Shown piece by piece: positions 17,946-27,250 of a DNA stretch of 64,000 nucleotides. The notes beneath the pieces are model-generated. The model was given only the letters and a program-made list of their open reading frames with translations. It searched no databases and was not told the DNA's origin. The DNA lies in NCBI RefSeq assembly GCF_003469185.1, contig NZ_QSIL01000006.1, positions 107,053-171,052 of the forward strand, read 5' to 3'. Position 1 is the first letter of the stretch; each line of letters opens with the position of its first letter. This DNA is from Collinsella sp. AM34-10. Lineage in GTDB: Bacteria; Actinomycetota; Coriobacteriia; Coriobacteriales; Coriobacteriaceae. Position numbers and translations under genes: made by a program.

Positions 17946-18640
17946 AACGCGCCCTTATGTCCGAGCTCGCCATCGTTCGCTCGCTTGCCCCAAGCATTGC
18001 GGGTGTCGGCTTGTTCATATTCGTCGTGCTGACCCTTGCCAACGCATCGGACGGCGATTCCGGCATGAGCGCTGGCGCCTGCGCGGTCAGTGCCATGTCA
18101 CCCATCATGGTCATGAGCTCGCTGGCCGGCTTCGACAATCAAAACGGTTGGGAGCGCTACCGGGCAACGCTGCCCTTCTCGCGCAAAGACATCATCCGCG
18201 CACGCTACCTGAGCGTTATTGTCTTCTCCGCCGTCATGGCGTGCGCCGCCGCGCTTCTGAGCATCGTCTCCTTCCCGCTCTTCAACAGCGCGGGTATCCC
18301 GTTGACGGGACAGATCGTCTTTGAGATTGCAATAGCCTCAGCAGCATCAATGCTCATCTCCCTCATGATGGTGTTTTTGGCGCAGCCGCTGTTCTTTCGA
18401 TTTGGTCACATGGAGGCGCTGCGCCTATCCGTTGGCCTGTTTGCCCTGCTTGGTTGCGGCACCATGGCCACGCTGAGCTCCTCCAACCCCATCAGCAACT
18501 GGCTCATGTCGATTGCCGGAGCGAATCCCGATCCTGCCGTTCTGAGCTGTCTGTGTGCAGGCATCGCCGCACTTGCCCTCGCGCTATGTGCAATCAGCTG
18601 CGCCGTCAGCACCAAGGTCTATCGGGCACGCGACCTGTAA
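17942..18640 (+). CDS. ABC-2 type permease
   Basis: A 232-residue protein with six helices, among them SIAGVGLFIFVVLTLAN near the N terminus. The motif GWERYRATLPFSRKDIIRARY (a cytoplasmic loop beginning near residue 70) is typical of ABC-2 permeases of the BcrB/YtrF kind. It overlaps the ATPase gene by 4 bp. A small hairpin, AGCGAC/GTCGCT, follows at 18695-18709. Confidence 0.85.
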   Translation: MKRALMSELAIVRSLAPSIAGVGLFIFVVLTLANASDGDSGMSAGACAVSAMSPIMVMSSLAGFDNQNGWERYRATLPFSRKDIIRARYLSVIVFSAVMACAAALLSIVSFPLFNSAGIPLTGQIVFEIAIASAASMLISLMMVFLAQPLFFRFGHMEALRLSVGLFALLGCGTMATLSSSNPISNWLMSIAGANPDPAVLSCLCAGIAALALALCAISCAVSTKVYRARDL

Positions 18641-18913
18641 TCGACAGCCAAAGGGCTTGGGCTGCACGCCACCTCATTTACTAGATAAGACGAAGCAGCG
18701 ACAACGTCGCTACCGCCCTTCACGGCATGCCGTTTAAATCTTGGCAACCAAAGAGAAGCCGACAGCATATCGACAATTCGAGCCTCAACCAAATAGTTCC
18801 CCGGAACATGGCCCCGTCTCGCCGCGGCCATATCAAACCTTCATGGTGGGGCGGTATCCTCATGTCCATAAAACTCGCAGGATAAACCCATTATCCAAGG
18901 AGGCACCGCACCC

Positions 18914-19789
18914 GTGTCGTGGGTTGTCGCAGCATTTGCGTCAGCATTCTTTGCCGGCATCACATCCATCTTGGCCAAATGCGGCATCAAGCAGACCGAC
19001 TCCGATGTCGCGACGGCCATTCGCACCTGCGTAGTGCTCGTTTTCGCCTGGGCAATGGCGGGCATTTCTGGATCCATTGGAACCATTGGCAGCATCGAAC
19101 CCAGATCCTGGCTCTTTCTCGTCCTCTCGGGACTCGCTACCGGTGCTTCGTGGATCTGTTACTTTAAGGCGTTGAGCATCGGAAATGTCAATAAGGTCGT
19201 ACCGGTCGACAAGATGAGCACCGTGCTCGCCGCGCTGGTCGCCATCGCGCTTTTTGACGAGACGAGCAACCTTGCGGTTAAGCTCGTGGGAACCGCTGTC
19301 ATCACCCTCGGCACGTTTTTAATGATCGAGAAGAAGCAGTCCGCCGAACCCGAGCAGCAGCAAGACCGAACCTGGCTCGCTTACGCCCTCGGCGCCGCCG
19401 TGTTCGCGGCACTCACCTCCGTCCTCGCCAAGATCGGCATCGAAGGCGTCGAGTCAAACCTGGCCACGGCAATCCGCACCTGCGTGGTACTGGTTATGGC
19501 ATGGGCAATCGTGGCAGCCAAGGGAAAACTGGAGCAGGTCGCGCACGTTGACCGGCGCGAACTCACATTTCTCGCAACATCGGGCATCGCGACTGGAGCA
19601 TCGTGGCTGCTCTATTACTATGCCATCGCTGCAGGCCAGGTGAGTGTCGTGGTGCAGATCGACAAACTATCGATTGTCGTATCGGTGCTATTTGCGCGCC
19701 TGGCATTCAACGAAAAACTCTCCCGCCGCAGCGCCATCGGTCTCGTCCTCATCGTACTGGGCACCGCCGCGCTTGCAATTTGGAAGTAG
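18914..19789 (+). CDS. EamA/DMT family transporter
   Basis: GTG start ten bases after AAGGAGG. Product 291 residues with ten helices in two clearly duplicated EamA halves. Both contain AT-IRTCVVLV-AWA and GIATGASWLLYYYA-like segments (first half GLATGASWICYFKA), so the internal duplication is unusually well preserved. The loops VVPVDKMSTVLAAL and VVVQIDKLSIVVSVL match too. Likely exporter; substrate unknown. The 272 bp before it hold no gene. Confidence 0.88.
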   Translation: MSWVVAAFASAFFAGITSILAKCGIKQTDSDVATAIRTCVVLVFAWAMAGISGSIGTIGSIEPRSWLFLVLSGLATGASWICYFKALSIGNVNKVVPVDKMSTVLAALVAIALFDETSNLAVKLVGTAVITLGTFLMIEKKQSAEPEQQQDRTWLAYALGAAVFAALTSVLAKIGIEGVESNLATAIRTCVVLVMAWAIVAAKGKLEQVAHVDRRELTFLATSGIATGASWLLYYYAIAAGQVSVVVQIDKLSIVVSVLFARLAFNEKLSRRSAIGLVLIVLGTAALAIWK

Positions 19790-19883
19790 CGCCGATACCG
19801 AACGAAATCCAGTCCACCCGCAAATCCGTGACACAGCGCCCGCACCGGACTTGAGATGTTTGTACTGACCGCGCGCTGCCGCG

Positions 19884-21188
19884 CTACTTGCGCAGCGGCT
19901 TGGGCAGTGGAATGCCAGCGGCAATGGCTGCGGCGATGATCATGCAGACGATACCCTTGAGTGGGAAACACATAAGCAGCAGGCCCACAACCATGACAGG
20001 CTGGCGCATGACGGCGCCCATCGTCGATGCCGTGCAGACGGCGACGCAAAAGACCGGATCTGCGCCGGTGAGGATGGCAAGGCCATAGCCCAGGCTTACG
20101 CCCGAGAAGATAACGGGGAAGAAGTGGCCGCCGCGCCAACCAAGGTTGATGAGGGCGGGCGTCAGCATGGCCTTAACAAGACCGGTCGCGATAAGCACGC
20201 CGGCGGGAATGGTGAGGTAGGTCTCCATAAGTACATCGGCCTGGGTCTCGCCGGCAAACATGGTGTAGGGCAAGACCGTGCCGCAGATGGCGAGCGCCAG
20301 ACCGGCCAGCATGGCCTTGACGACAGGACGCTCCCCTATTGCATGGGACAGCGCCTCGCTCGCGTGCTCCGAGACAAAGTACAGCCAGCCGCAAACGGTG
20401 CCAACCAACGCCAGCGGGATGAGCCAGGCAAGCTCCAGGTTGCCCACCTCGGCGGCCTCGAACCTGGGCATGCCCATGCCGCCGCCCATAACCTGGCCGA
20501 GCAGCAGATAGGTGCCCAGGCCGCCGGCAATCGCAATACCGTAGACCACAGTCTTCTGTGCCTTGGGCAGTTTGATGGTGATCTCGCCGGACGCGGACCC
20601 ATCGCCGGCGTCTTCGCCCTGGCCGTCGGCGCTACCGGCGAGCGGCGCCACAAAGCCAAAGACGGGCGCGGTAAAGAGCGCCGTCAGCGCGGCCTGGGTG
20701 CCCAACAGCGTGAGCTCCCTGAACTCGGCGCCAAAGCGGCGCATGCGGTCGCCGACCCAGCTGCACAGACCCGCGATAACGCCGGTCAGGCCGGCCTCCG
20801 GTCCAATACTTCCGCCAAACAGCAGCGGCAGCAATGCCGCGAGCGAAAGCTTGCCCAGGTTGTCGTACGGGTAGCGCCCGTCTTGCTTAACCTTAGCCAT
20901 CACCTGGTTGAGGTCGTCGGTCTTGGTGCCCGTAAGCTTTTCGTACAGGCCGATCAGCAGGCCGCCCAGCAGGCAGACGAAAAACGGATACGGCAGAAAA
21001 CCGAACGGGCCGCTGGCGAGTTCGGGCGACGCCGCGCCCAGCATGTGGGGGATCTCGGTCCACAGATAGTCGATACCGTGCTCCATCGCAAAAAAGAACA
21101 GCCAGACCGCGGCACCTGCGAACGCACCGGTCACGGCAACGCTAACTAAAAACAGCACGCGGTTTGTGGGTTTGGCAAGGTTGTCCAT
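19884..21188 (-). CDS. ClC family chloride/fluoride channel or antiporter
   Basis: A 434-residue protein with about ten helices. The ClC motif GGSIGPEAGLTG (GxxGPE with the gating Glu, about 127-138) is clear. GWRGGHFFPVIFSGVSLGYG corresponds to the G-x-F-x-P motif. The first GSGIP-like selectivity motif is not obvious, so the ion cannot be assigned. GGGAGGA precedes the ATG. It stands alone and is convergent with the EamA gene. Confidence 0.85.
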   Translation of the reverse strand: MDNLAKPTNRVLFLVSVAVTGAFAGAAVWLFFFAMEHGIDYLWTEIPHMLGAASPELASGPFGFLPYPFFVCLLGGLLIGLYEKLTGTKTDDLNQVMAKVKQDGRYPYDNLGKLSLAALLPLLFGGSIGPEAGLTGVIAGLCSWVGDRMRRFGAEFRELTLLGTQAALTALFTAPVFGFVAPLAGSADGQGEDAGDGSASGEITIKLPKAQKTVVYGIAIAGGLGTYLLLGQVMGGGMGMPRFEAAEVGNLELAWLIPLALVGTVCGWLYFVSEHASEALSHAIGERPVVKAMLAGLALAICGTVLPYTMFAGETQADVLMETYLTIPAGVLIATGLVKAMLTPALINLGWRGGHFFPVIFSGVSLGYGLAILTGADPVFCVAVCTASTMGAVMRQPVMVVGLLLMCFPLKGIVCMIIAAAIAAGIPLPKPLRK

Positions 21189-21313
21189 CGGGTCCTCCCG
21201 CGGTCAAAGTCGACATAGTTATGTTTTATTGTAGAGCGAGCGTTGCCCGAACGAGCCAACCATCCACGCCGCGAACGGCACCATTGGGAGCCATAGTGGG
21301 GCAGGCTCAAAGC

Positions 21314-21847
21314 TTATCCGTTGATAATCGAGGCAATCTCGCGCAAATCGTCGGCAAAGTAGATGCCGTGCTGACGCCTTGGGCTCGAAAGCCCTTTATC
21401 AATCATGTGCCCGAGCAGCGCCTTGAGGTCGTTGTAGTAACCGTCCAGGTTATACAGGATGCACGGAGCACTCAGGTGCCCCAACGACACCGCGGACATG
21501 ACCTCGGCAATCTCCTCGAGCGTGCCCGTCCCACCGGGAAAGGCAATGAACGCATCGCCGAGCTCAATCATCTTGGCCTTGCGCTCCGCCATATCGCTCG
21601 TCACGATAAGGTCGTCGATACCGTCATGTTGAAACTCGGCCTCGATAAAAAAGCTCGGCTCAACACCCGTCACGTGTCCACCCGCCTCGAGTACGCCATC
21701 GGCGAGCGCACCCATCAGGCCCGATTTGGACCCGCCGTATACCAGCGCGTGCCCGTTGGCGCCAATCCAGTTGCCCAGCTCCTGCACCGCGGGCAGAAAC
21801 GCCGGGTCATTGCCAGTGTTGGCACCCAGGTACACGGTGATGTTCAT
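21314..21847 (-). CDS. LOG family protein (TIGR00730 type)
   Basis: A 177-residue Rossmann-fold protein with LVYGGSKSGLMGALADGVL (about 40-58) and the signature PGGTGTLEEI (about 105-114), which in characterised homologues hydrolyses nucleoside 5'-monophosphates to base and ribose phosphate (cytokinin activation in plants and some bacteria). Its bacterial role is unclear. It lies 33 bp after the K+ channel gene and probably shares its transcript. Confidence 0.9.
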   Translation of the reverse strand: MNITVYLGANTGNDPAFLPAVQELGNWIGANGHALVYGGSKSGLMGALADGVLEAGGHVTGVEPSFFIEAEFQHDGIDDLIVTSDMAERKAKMIELGDAFIAFPGGTGTLEEIAEVMSAVSLGHLSAPCILYNLDGYYNDLKALLGHMIDKGLSSPRRQHGIYFADDLREIASIING

Positions 21848-21880
21848 ATTTGCCCCCTGCTGTGGCGCGCGACGTTCGTC

Positions 21881-22306
21881 TTAGCGCTGGCGTCGACGAT
21901 ACTCGCGCACGCGACGCGAAAGATCGGCAAGCTCGTCGCGATCGAGCTCTTCCAAATGCTCCAGATCGTCCATAAAGCGCGCCATGGTGTCCTTTTGGCG
22001 CAGCTTGATGAGCGTATTGCAGTAGTTCACCGCCACACCCGTGAGCATGGCAATGTAGAAGATGCTGATGACGCTCAGGACGACGGTAATAGCACGGGCG
22101 ACCGGCGTTTCGGCCGGGATATCGCCAAAGCCGATGGTCGAGACGGTCTCAAAGCTAAACCAGAGGCCATCGCCAAACGTAAGGGTCGTGGGCTCGGACA
22201 GCCAGACAGCCGTCGAGCACAGCAGATAGAAGATGAGGAACAGGCCCGTGATACGCACGAAACCGGCCTGGCGCAAAACATCAGCAAGCGTCCTGAGCTT
22301 TTTCAT
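21881..22306 (-). CDS. Two-helix potassium channel
   Basis: The start is placed at ATG 22306 (MKKLRTLADVLRQAGF); the frame is open far upstream but runs through palindrome B2. Product 141 residues: helix 1 ITGLFLIFYLLCSTAVWL, pore loop with selectivity filter TIGFGD (about 63-68), helix 2 VVLSVISIFYIAMLTGVAV, then a charged coiled tail ending EYRRRQR. It is an Ion_trans_2-type K+ channel without an RCK domain. Confidence 0.85.
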   Translation of the reverse strand: MKKLRTLADVLRQAGFVRITGLFLIFYLLCSTAVWLSEPTTLTFGDGLWFSFETVSTIGFGDIPAETPVARAITVVLSVISIFYIAMLTGVAVNYCNTLIKLRQKDTMARFMDDLEHLEELDRDELADLSRRVREYRRRQR

Positions 22307-22377
22307 CGCGACCCCTTTTCTCAGACGTCCAATCACATTCGCTCGGTATTGTCCCACGCCTCTCCCGCAAACGAAAC

Positions 22378-22433
22378 TAGTCATTGGGGACGTTCTTAAA
22401 TGACTAGTCAAACAAGAACGTCCCCAATGACTA
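22378..22433. repeat. Palindromic element, family B, copy 2
   Basis: Perfect 20-bp arms TAGTCATTGGGGACGTTCTT and inverse, with an internal TGACTAGTCA palindrome. It lies between the divergent K+ channel and sensor kinase genes. Confidence 0.88.
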
Positions 22434-22502
22434 CCAGCTGCCGCCTGGGCAGGCTGGGCTGGTATCCTTATGCGGTAATGTCTCGATTCGTTAGGATTGC
22501 AT

Positions 22503-25307
22503 GTGAGAGCTGCCACTGTCCTTCGTTCAGTTATATGTCGCGCCCTGGCCATTGTGCTCGCCGCGCTTGCCGTGCTGAGTTCTATCGCGCCTGTCCAGGC
22601 TTTTGCCGCTGACTCTAGCCAGCCAGTCAAGACGGTCCGCGTTGGTTGGCTCGTCAACAACGAGGGCTTCCAGGACGGCACCCCCGGCGAGCGTCTATCG
22701 GGATGGGGTTACGAGTACCTCCAGACCCTGTCGTACTACACGCCCGGCTGGCGGTACGAATACGTCTCCGGCACCTTCACCGAGCTTATGGACATGCTCG
22801 AGGCAGGCGAAATCGACCTCATGCCCAACATCTCCTACTCCGAGGAACGCACCCAAAAGCTGCTCTTTTCCTCGAACCCCGAGGGCACCGAGCGCTACTA
22901 CATCTACGCCAAGCCCGATCGCGACGACCTGGCCAAGGGTGACCCCCAAGCGCTCCAGGGCCTTACCATCGGTTGCAACTCCGGTGTTATGCAAACCTTC
23001 GTTGGCCAGCAGTGGCTCGCCAACGAAGGAATCACCTGCACATACAGGGAGTATGACGGAGGCTCCATGCTCTTTGACGCACTCGCAAACGACGAAGTCG
23101 ACGCCGTCATCATGAACGACACCATCTCGTCGCCCGATGCGTCGCCCATGTTCTACGTTGGCTCGAGTGACTACTATTTTGCCGTCCCCAAAAGCCGCCC
23201 CGACCTGATGAACGATATCAATGCCGCCATGACGGCAATCGCCCGCGTCAACCCACGTTATAACGACGAGGTCAAGGCGAATTACTCGGCCCAAAACAGC
23301 GGCTCATCATCGCTCACCGGCCCCGAGCGCTCCTGGCTCAAAGCAAACGACAACACCATCACGATCGGCTATCTTAAAAACAAACTCCCCTACTGCACGC
23401 AAAATGACGACGGCGAAATGGAAGGGTCGCTCGCCTCGCTTGCAACGACGTTGCACGACAAGTTTGGCATTACGGTTGCAACAGTAGCGTTCTCGAACAA
23501 CGAGCAAATGACCAAAGCCCTTTCCACAGGGACCATCGATGTCGCCCTACCGTTGTTTCGCGACTACTGGCTTGCCGAGCAGGCAGGGGTCATCCTGTCA
23601 AACCCGATGGGAACGGTTTCCCTAGCCGCCATTCACAGCAGCAGCAACCTGAACAGTGACCTTAAGAACATCGCTTGCACAGCAGACGCGATCGTCAACC
23701 GTTTTGAGCTCGAAAACCTATTCCCCGACGCAAAGGTAACCGAGTATCCGAATGACAACGAGGCACGCGAAGCCCTCAATAAGGGGGAGGCAAGTTGCAT
23801 CATTGTCCCCAGCACGCGCTTGAAAACCATCCGCGACACCTACGATATCGAGGATTTCCAAACACAGGAGCTCACCGACACGGCACAGCTATCGTGTTTG
23901 ATTTCGCGCGGCAAGCCCGTGCTGTTGGGAATCATTAATAAGGGCATCGTCAATGCTGGCGAATCGCTCTCTGCAAGCAGTTATTCCCCCACATCGTACT
24001 CGGCGCAAGAATCGGATGCGTTTCGACTTCTCTACCGCAACCGCATCGTCATTGCGGCAGTCATCATCTGCATTTTGCTCACCGGCATCGTCATCCTTGT
24101 CTGGTCGCTTCACCGCGCGCAGAAAGAACAGCAGAAAGCCGATGCCGCCAACGCCGCTAAGACGGCATTCCTCACGCGCATGAGCCACGACATCCGTACG
24201 CCACTCAACGGCATCCTGGGTCTTATCGAAATTGAGGAATTGAAAGACGGCGACATGCAGGCCGCCCGCGAAAGCCGCGCCAAGGCGCGTGTTGCCGCCA
24301 ATCACCTACTCTCGCTGATCAACGACATCCTCGAGATGGGCAAAATCGAAGACCGCAAGCTAACTCTGGAACATGCGCCTTTTAACCTCAAAGAGCTCTG
24401 TGACGATACGCTGGTGCTGTGCAAGCTCCGCGCATCCGATAACGGCATCACAATGCAGGACAATAGTCTGCCGTACGCCACGGGGCCATACATGATCGGC
24501 AGTCCCACCCATATCCGACAGATCATAATCAACCTGTTAGACAACAGCATTAAGTACAACAAGCGCGGCGGCTCCGTCACCTTTAGTTCAAAGACCAAGC
24601 CACTCGATGATGGGCGCGCGCTCTTTTGCTTTAGCGTTTCGGATACCGGCATTGGCATGGCTCCCGAGTTTTTAAAGCATATCTATGAACCGTTTGCCCA
24701 AGAAGGTGACGATGCGCGCAGCAAGTTCCAAGGAACCGGCATGGGCATGCCAATCGTCAAGTCGCTTATTGAACTGATGGGCGGTACGATTGAGATTTCG
24801 AGTGAGGTTGGCGTGGGGAGTACGTTCAACGTCCAGATTCCGCTCGATATCGACAAGAACCCTCAGGCGCGGGCAGATACGGTCGAGGGGGTGCTCGACT
24901 GCTCGCTCGCCGACATGAACGTGTTGCTCGCCGAAGACAACGAATTGAATGCCGAGATTGCCCAGACGCTGCTCGAAAGCGAAGGCATTGTCGTAACTCG
25001 CGCCGCCGATGGCAACGAAGCGGTCGACCTATACGTTGGCCGTCCCGCCGGCAGCTTCGATGCGATTCTGATGGACATCATGATGCCGGGCATGGACGGC
25101 TATGAGGCAACCCGCGCGATTCGTCTGAGCGAGAAGGTCGATGCAGCCGATATCCCCATCATCGCGCTCACCGCCAACGCCTTTGCCGAGGACGCCAAGG
25201 CGGCACACGATGCCGGCATGAACGCCCATCTGTCCAAACCGCTCGACTTTAACAAGCTCAAAAACATACTCGCCCGCATCAAGAAAAACGGATCCGTTTC
25301 GCTATAG
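22503..25307 (+). CDS. BvgS/EvgS-like hybrid sensor kinase with two solute-binding domains
   Basis: GTG at 22503 is chosen because AGGA lies six bases before it. Product 934 residues. In order: signal peptide (ALAIVLAALAVLSSIAPVQAFA); two periplasmic solute-binding type-3 domains (about 40-250 and 265-490); one membrane helix (IVIAAVIICILLTGIVILVW); histidine kinase with H-box FLTRMSHDIRTPLNGILG; ATPase boxes NLLDNSIKYN, DTGIGM and GTGMGM; then a receiver (LLAEDNELNAEIAQTLL, phospho-Asp in ILMDIMMPGMDG). BvgS-like proteins sense small solutes. No Hpt domain or partner regulator is adjacent. Confidence 0.92.
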   Translation: MRAATVLRSVICRALAIVLAALAVLSSIAPVQAFAADSSQPVKTVRVGWLVNNEGFQDGTPGERLSGWGYEYLQTLSYYTPGWRYEYVSGTFTELMDMLEAGEIDLMPNISYSEERTQKLLFSSNPEGTERYYIYAKPDRDDLAKGDPQALQGLTIGCNSGVMQTFVGQQWLANEGITCTYREYDGGSMLFDALANDEVDAVIMNDTISSPDASPMFYVGSSDYYFAVPKSRPDLMNDINAAMTAIARVNPRYNDEVKANYSAQNSGSSSLTGPERSWLKANDNTITIGYLKNKLPYCTQNDDGEMEGSLASLATTLHDKFGITVATVAFSNNEQMTKALSTGTIDVALPLFRDYWLAEQAGVILSNPMGTVSLAAIHSSSNLNSDLKNIACTADAIVNRFELENLFPDAKVTEYPNDNEAREALNKGEASCIIVPSTRLKTIRDTYDIEDFQTQELTDTAQLSCLISRGKPVLLGIINKGIVNAGESLSASSYSPTSYSAQESDAFRLLYRNRIVIAAVIICILLTGIVILVWSLHRAQKEQQKADAANAAKTAFLTRMSHDIRTPLNGILGLIEIEELKDGDMQAARESRAKARVAANHLLSLINDILEMGKIEDRKLTLEHAPFNLKELCDDTLVLCKLRASDNGITMQDNSLPYATGPYMIGSPTHIRQIIINLLDNSIKYNKRGGSVTFSSKTKPLDDGRALFCFSVSDTGIGMAPEFLKHIYEPFAQEGDDARSKFQGTGMGMPIVKSLIELMGGTIEISSEVGVGSTFNVQIPLDIDKNPQARADTVEGVLDCSLADMNVLLAEDNELNAEIAQTLLESEGIVVTRAADGNEAVDLYVGRPAGSFDAILMDIMMPGMDGYEATRAIRLSEKVDAADIPIIALTANAFAEDAKAAHDAGMNAHLSKPLDFNKLKNILARIKKNGSVSL

Positions 25308-25349
25308 TTTGTGCTCAACCACCACGCACGACCAGAAAGGAAACCAACG

Positions 25350-25829
25350 ATGTTTAGGCCCTTACGTCGAAAGAAACGCGCCATCACTGACGAGGAAGCG
25401 CGCGAACTGCTCGCTACCTGCAAGCGCGGCGTCTTTGCCGTCAACGGCGACGATGGCTACCCGTACGCCATTCCCGTCAACTACTTCTTTGACGACGAGC
25501 ACGACAAGATTTATTTCCATGGCGCCAAGGCTGGCCACAAGGTCGACGCACTCAAGCGCGATGACAAGGTCTGCTTTACCGTTTACGGCAACGAGTGGTA
25601 CCAGGACGGTGACTGGGCTCCCTACGTTATGAGTACCGTGGTCTTTGGCCGTTGTCGCCTGGCGAATGACACCCCCGCGTTTATCGAGGACAAAGTCCGC
25701 CAGCTCGCGCTTAAGTACTACCCTTCTGCCGAGGAAGTCGAAGAGGAAATCGCCAAAGACATCAAGGGCGTCCAGCTCTACGAGATTACGATTGAGCATC
25801 TTTGCGGCAAGCAGATTCAAGAAAAGTAA
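25350..25829 (+). CDS. Nim-like pyridoxamine 5'-phosphate oxidase family flavoprotein
   Basis: The start at ATG 25350 follows AGAAAGGA. Product 159 residues with the split-barrel FMN fold: FAVNGDDGYPYAIPVNYFF (about 30-48), IYFHGAKAGHKVDALKRDDKVCF and a YVMSTVVFGRCRL strand. These are the marks of the NimA-like branch, which includes nitroimidazole-resistance reductases. Resistance cannot be inferred from sequence alone. It follows the sensor kinase by 42 bp and may share its transcript. Confidence 0.85.
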   Translation: MFRPLRRKKRAITDEEARELLATCKRGVFAVNGDDGYPYAIPVNYFFDDEHDKIYFHGAKAGHKVDALKRDDKVCFTVYGNEWYQDGDWAPYVMSTVVFGRCRLANDTPAFIEDKVRQLALKYYPSAEEVEEEIAKDIKGVQLYEITIEHLCGKQIQEK

Positions 25830-25871
25830 GCCTCTCAGCAGGTCTGCGCCCAATTGCTACAGATGCTTTAC

Positions 25872-25913
25872 CATGTGGGGCCTTCTAGCCAACTTGGCAG
25901 AAGGCCCCACATG
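25872..25913. terminator. Bidirectional terminator
   Basis: A perfect 15-bp stem, CATGTGGGGCCTTCT with its inverse; the stem continues inside as GCCAA/TTGGC. It stands between two converging genes. Confidence 0.88.
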
Positions 25914-25923
25914 CAGCGCACGC

Positions 25924-27138
25924 TTACCGTGCATTAAAAACGTAGCGGTCCAGGCGGTCGCACGCTTCCCTCACGCGCGAAAGCGGCAGCGCCAGATTCA
26001 CGCGAATGTGGCAGGGCCCGTGGAACGGGCGGCCGTCCTGATACCCCACGCCCACGCGCGCCCCCTCGTCGAGCAACCACTGAATATCGCGGCCATGCTC
26101 GCGGCACCACTCGGTGCAGTCCAGAAACACCATGTACGTGCCCTGCGGACGCGAAAACGCGACGCCCTTCCAGTGCTTTTCTGCATACGTGCAGAAGTAC
26201 TCGATATTGCCGGCAAGCACCTGGTTGAGCTCATCAACCCACTCATAGCCCTGCGGCTGGTAGGCACCGATAAGCGCATGCATGGAGAGGACGTTCATCT
26301 CGTTGTAGTGGGTCTTGTTGGACACGGCGCACACGCGGTCGCGCAGCGTCTCGTTGTAGATGATGTGGTAGCTGCCGACCAGGCCCGCCAGGTTGAACGT
26401 CTTGCTGGGCGCGTAGAGGGCAACCGTGCGCATGCGGGCATCCTCGCTCACCGACTGCGTCGGGATGTGCTTGTGTCCCGGCAGGATGATATCGGACCAA
26501 ATCTCGTCCGAGATCACCACGCAATCGTGCTGGCGATAGATGTCCATGGCGCGCTCGATCTCGTCGCGCTCCCATACGCGGCCGCAGGGATTGTGCGGCG
26601 AGCAGAACACCGCGGCATGGATGTAGTTTTGGGCGAGCTTGCGCTCCATGTCCTCAAAGTCCATGCGCCACACGCCCTGGTCGTCGAGCTTAAGCGGGCT
26701 GTGGACAATACGATAGCCCGCGGCCTCGATGGACTTGGTAAAGCCGATGTAGGTAGGGCTGTGGACTAGCACCGCATCACCTGGCTGGACATACGCGCGT
26801 AGCGTCGACACGACACCGCCCAGCACGCCGTTTTCGTAGCCGATATGCTCCGGCGCCAAGTCCTCAACGCCGTTGCGACGGCTCTGCCATTCGATGATGC
26901 GGTCGAAGTACTCGGGACGCGGATTGAAGTAGCCAAACATGGGGTGCTGAGCGCGCTTGATGATGTACTCCTGAACCGTGGGCACCGTGGCGAAGTTCAT
27001 GTCGGCCACCCACATGGGAATGCGGTCGAAGCCCTCGTCGGGTGCGTTCGGAGCCATACCGGGGATCTCGCCCCAAGAGTCAACGGCGATGGCATCCATG
27101 CCGTGGCGGTCGATAAGCGAGCTAAAGTCGTATTTCAT
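25924..27138 (-). CDS. MalY/PatB family PLP-dependent C-S lyase
   Basis: A 404-residue fold-type I enzyme. It begins YDFSSLIDRHGMDAIAVDSW and has the family segment PMWVADMNFATVPTV (PMWVADMDF in MalY). The substrate region FCSPHNPCGRVW is followed by SDEIWSDI and the PLP lysine in APSKTFNLAG (about 240-249). Such enzymes cleave cystathionine or cysteine (giving H2S) and some act as regulators (MalY). RBS is not strong. Convergent with the Nim-like gene. Confidence 0.9.
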   Translation of the reverse strand: MKYDFSSLIDRHGMDAIAVDSWGEIPGMAPNAPDEGFDRIPMWVADMNFATVPTVQEYIIKRAQHPMFGYFNPRPEYFDRIIEWQSRRNGVEDLAPEHIGYENGVLGGVVSTLRAYVQPGDAVLVHSPTYIGFTKSIEAAGYRIVHSPLKLDDQGVWRMDFEDMERKLAQNYIHAAVFCSPHNPCGRVWERDEIERAMDIYRQHDCVVISDEIWSDIILPGHKHIPTQSVSEDARMRTVALYAPSKTFNLAGLVGSYHIIYNETLRDRVCAVSNKTHYNEMNVLSMHALIGAYQPQGYEWVDELNQVLAGNIEYFCTYAEKHWKGVAFSRPQGTYMVFLDCTEWCREHGRDIQWLLDEGARVGVGYQDGRPFHGPCHIRVNLALPLSRVREACDRLDRYVFNAR

Positions 27139-27250
27139 GCTGAACTCCCATGCAAAGCGGACTATTTTGGTAGGCGTTATTGTCCACCAGCATGGGCGAT
27201 TTTGACATGGGGTTTGGCGCTTAATTTGACGGGTTCAGACGAATGGCTGG

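Noticed and set aside
21164-22399. 411-residue plus-strand frame over the LOG and K+ channel genes
   Set aside because: Both minus-strand genes are clear family members, and the frame has no ribosome site.
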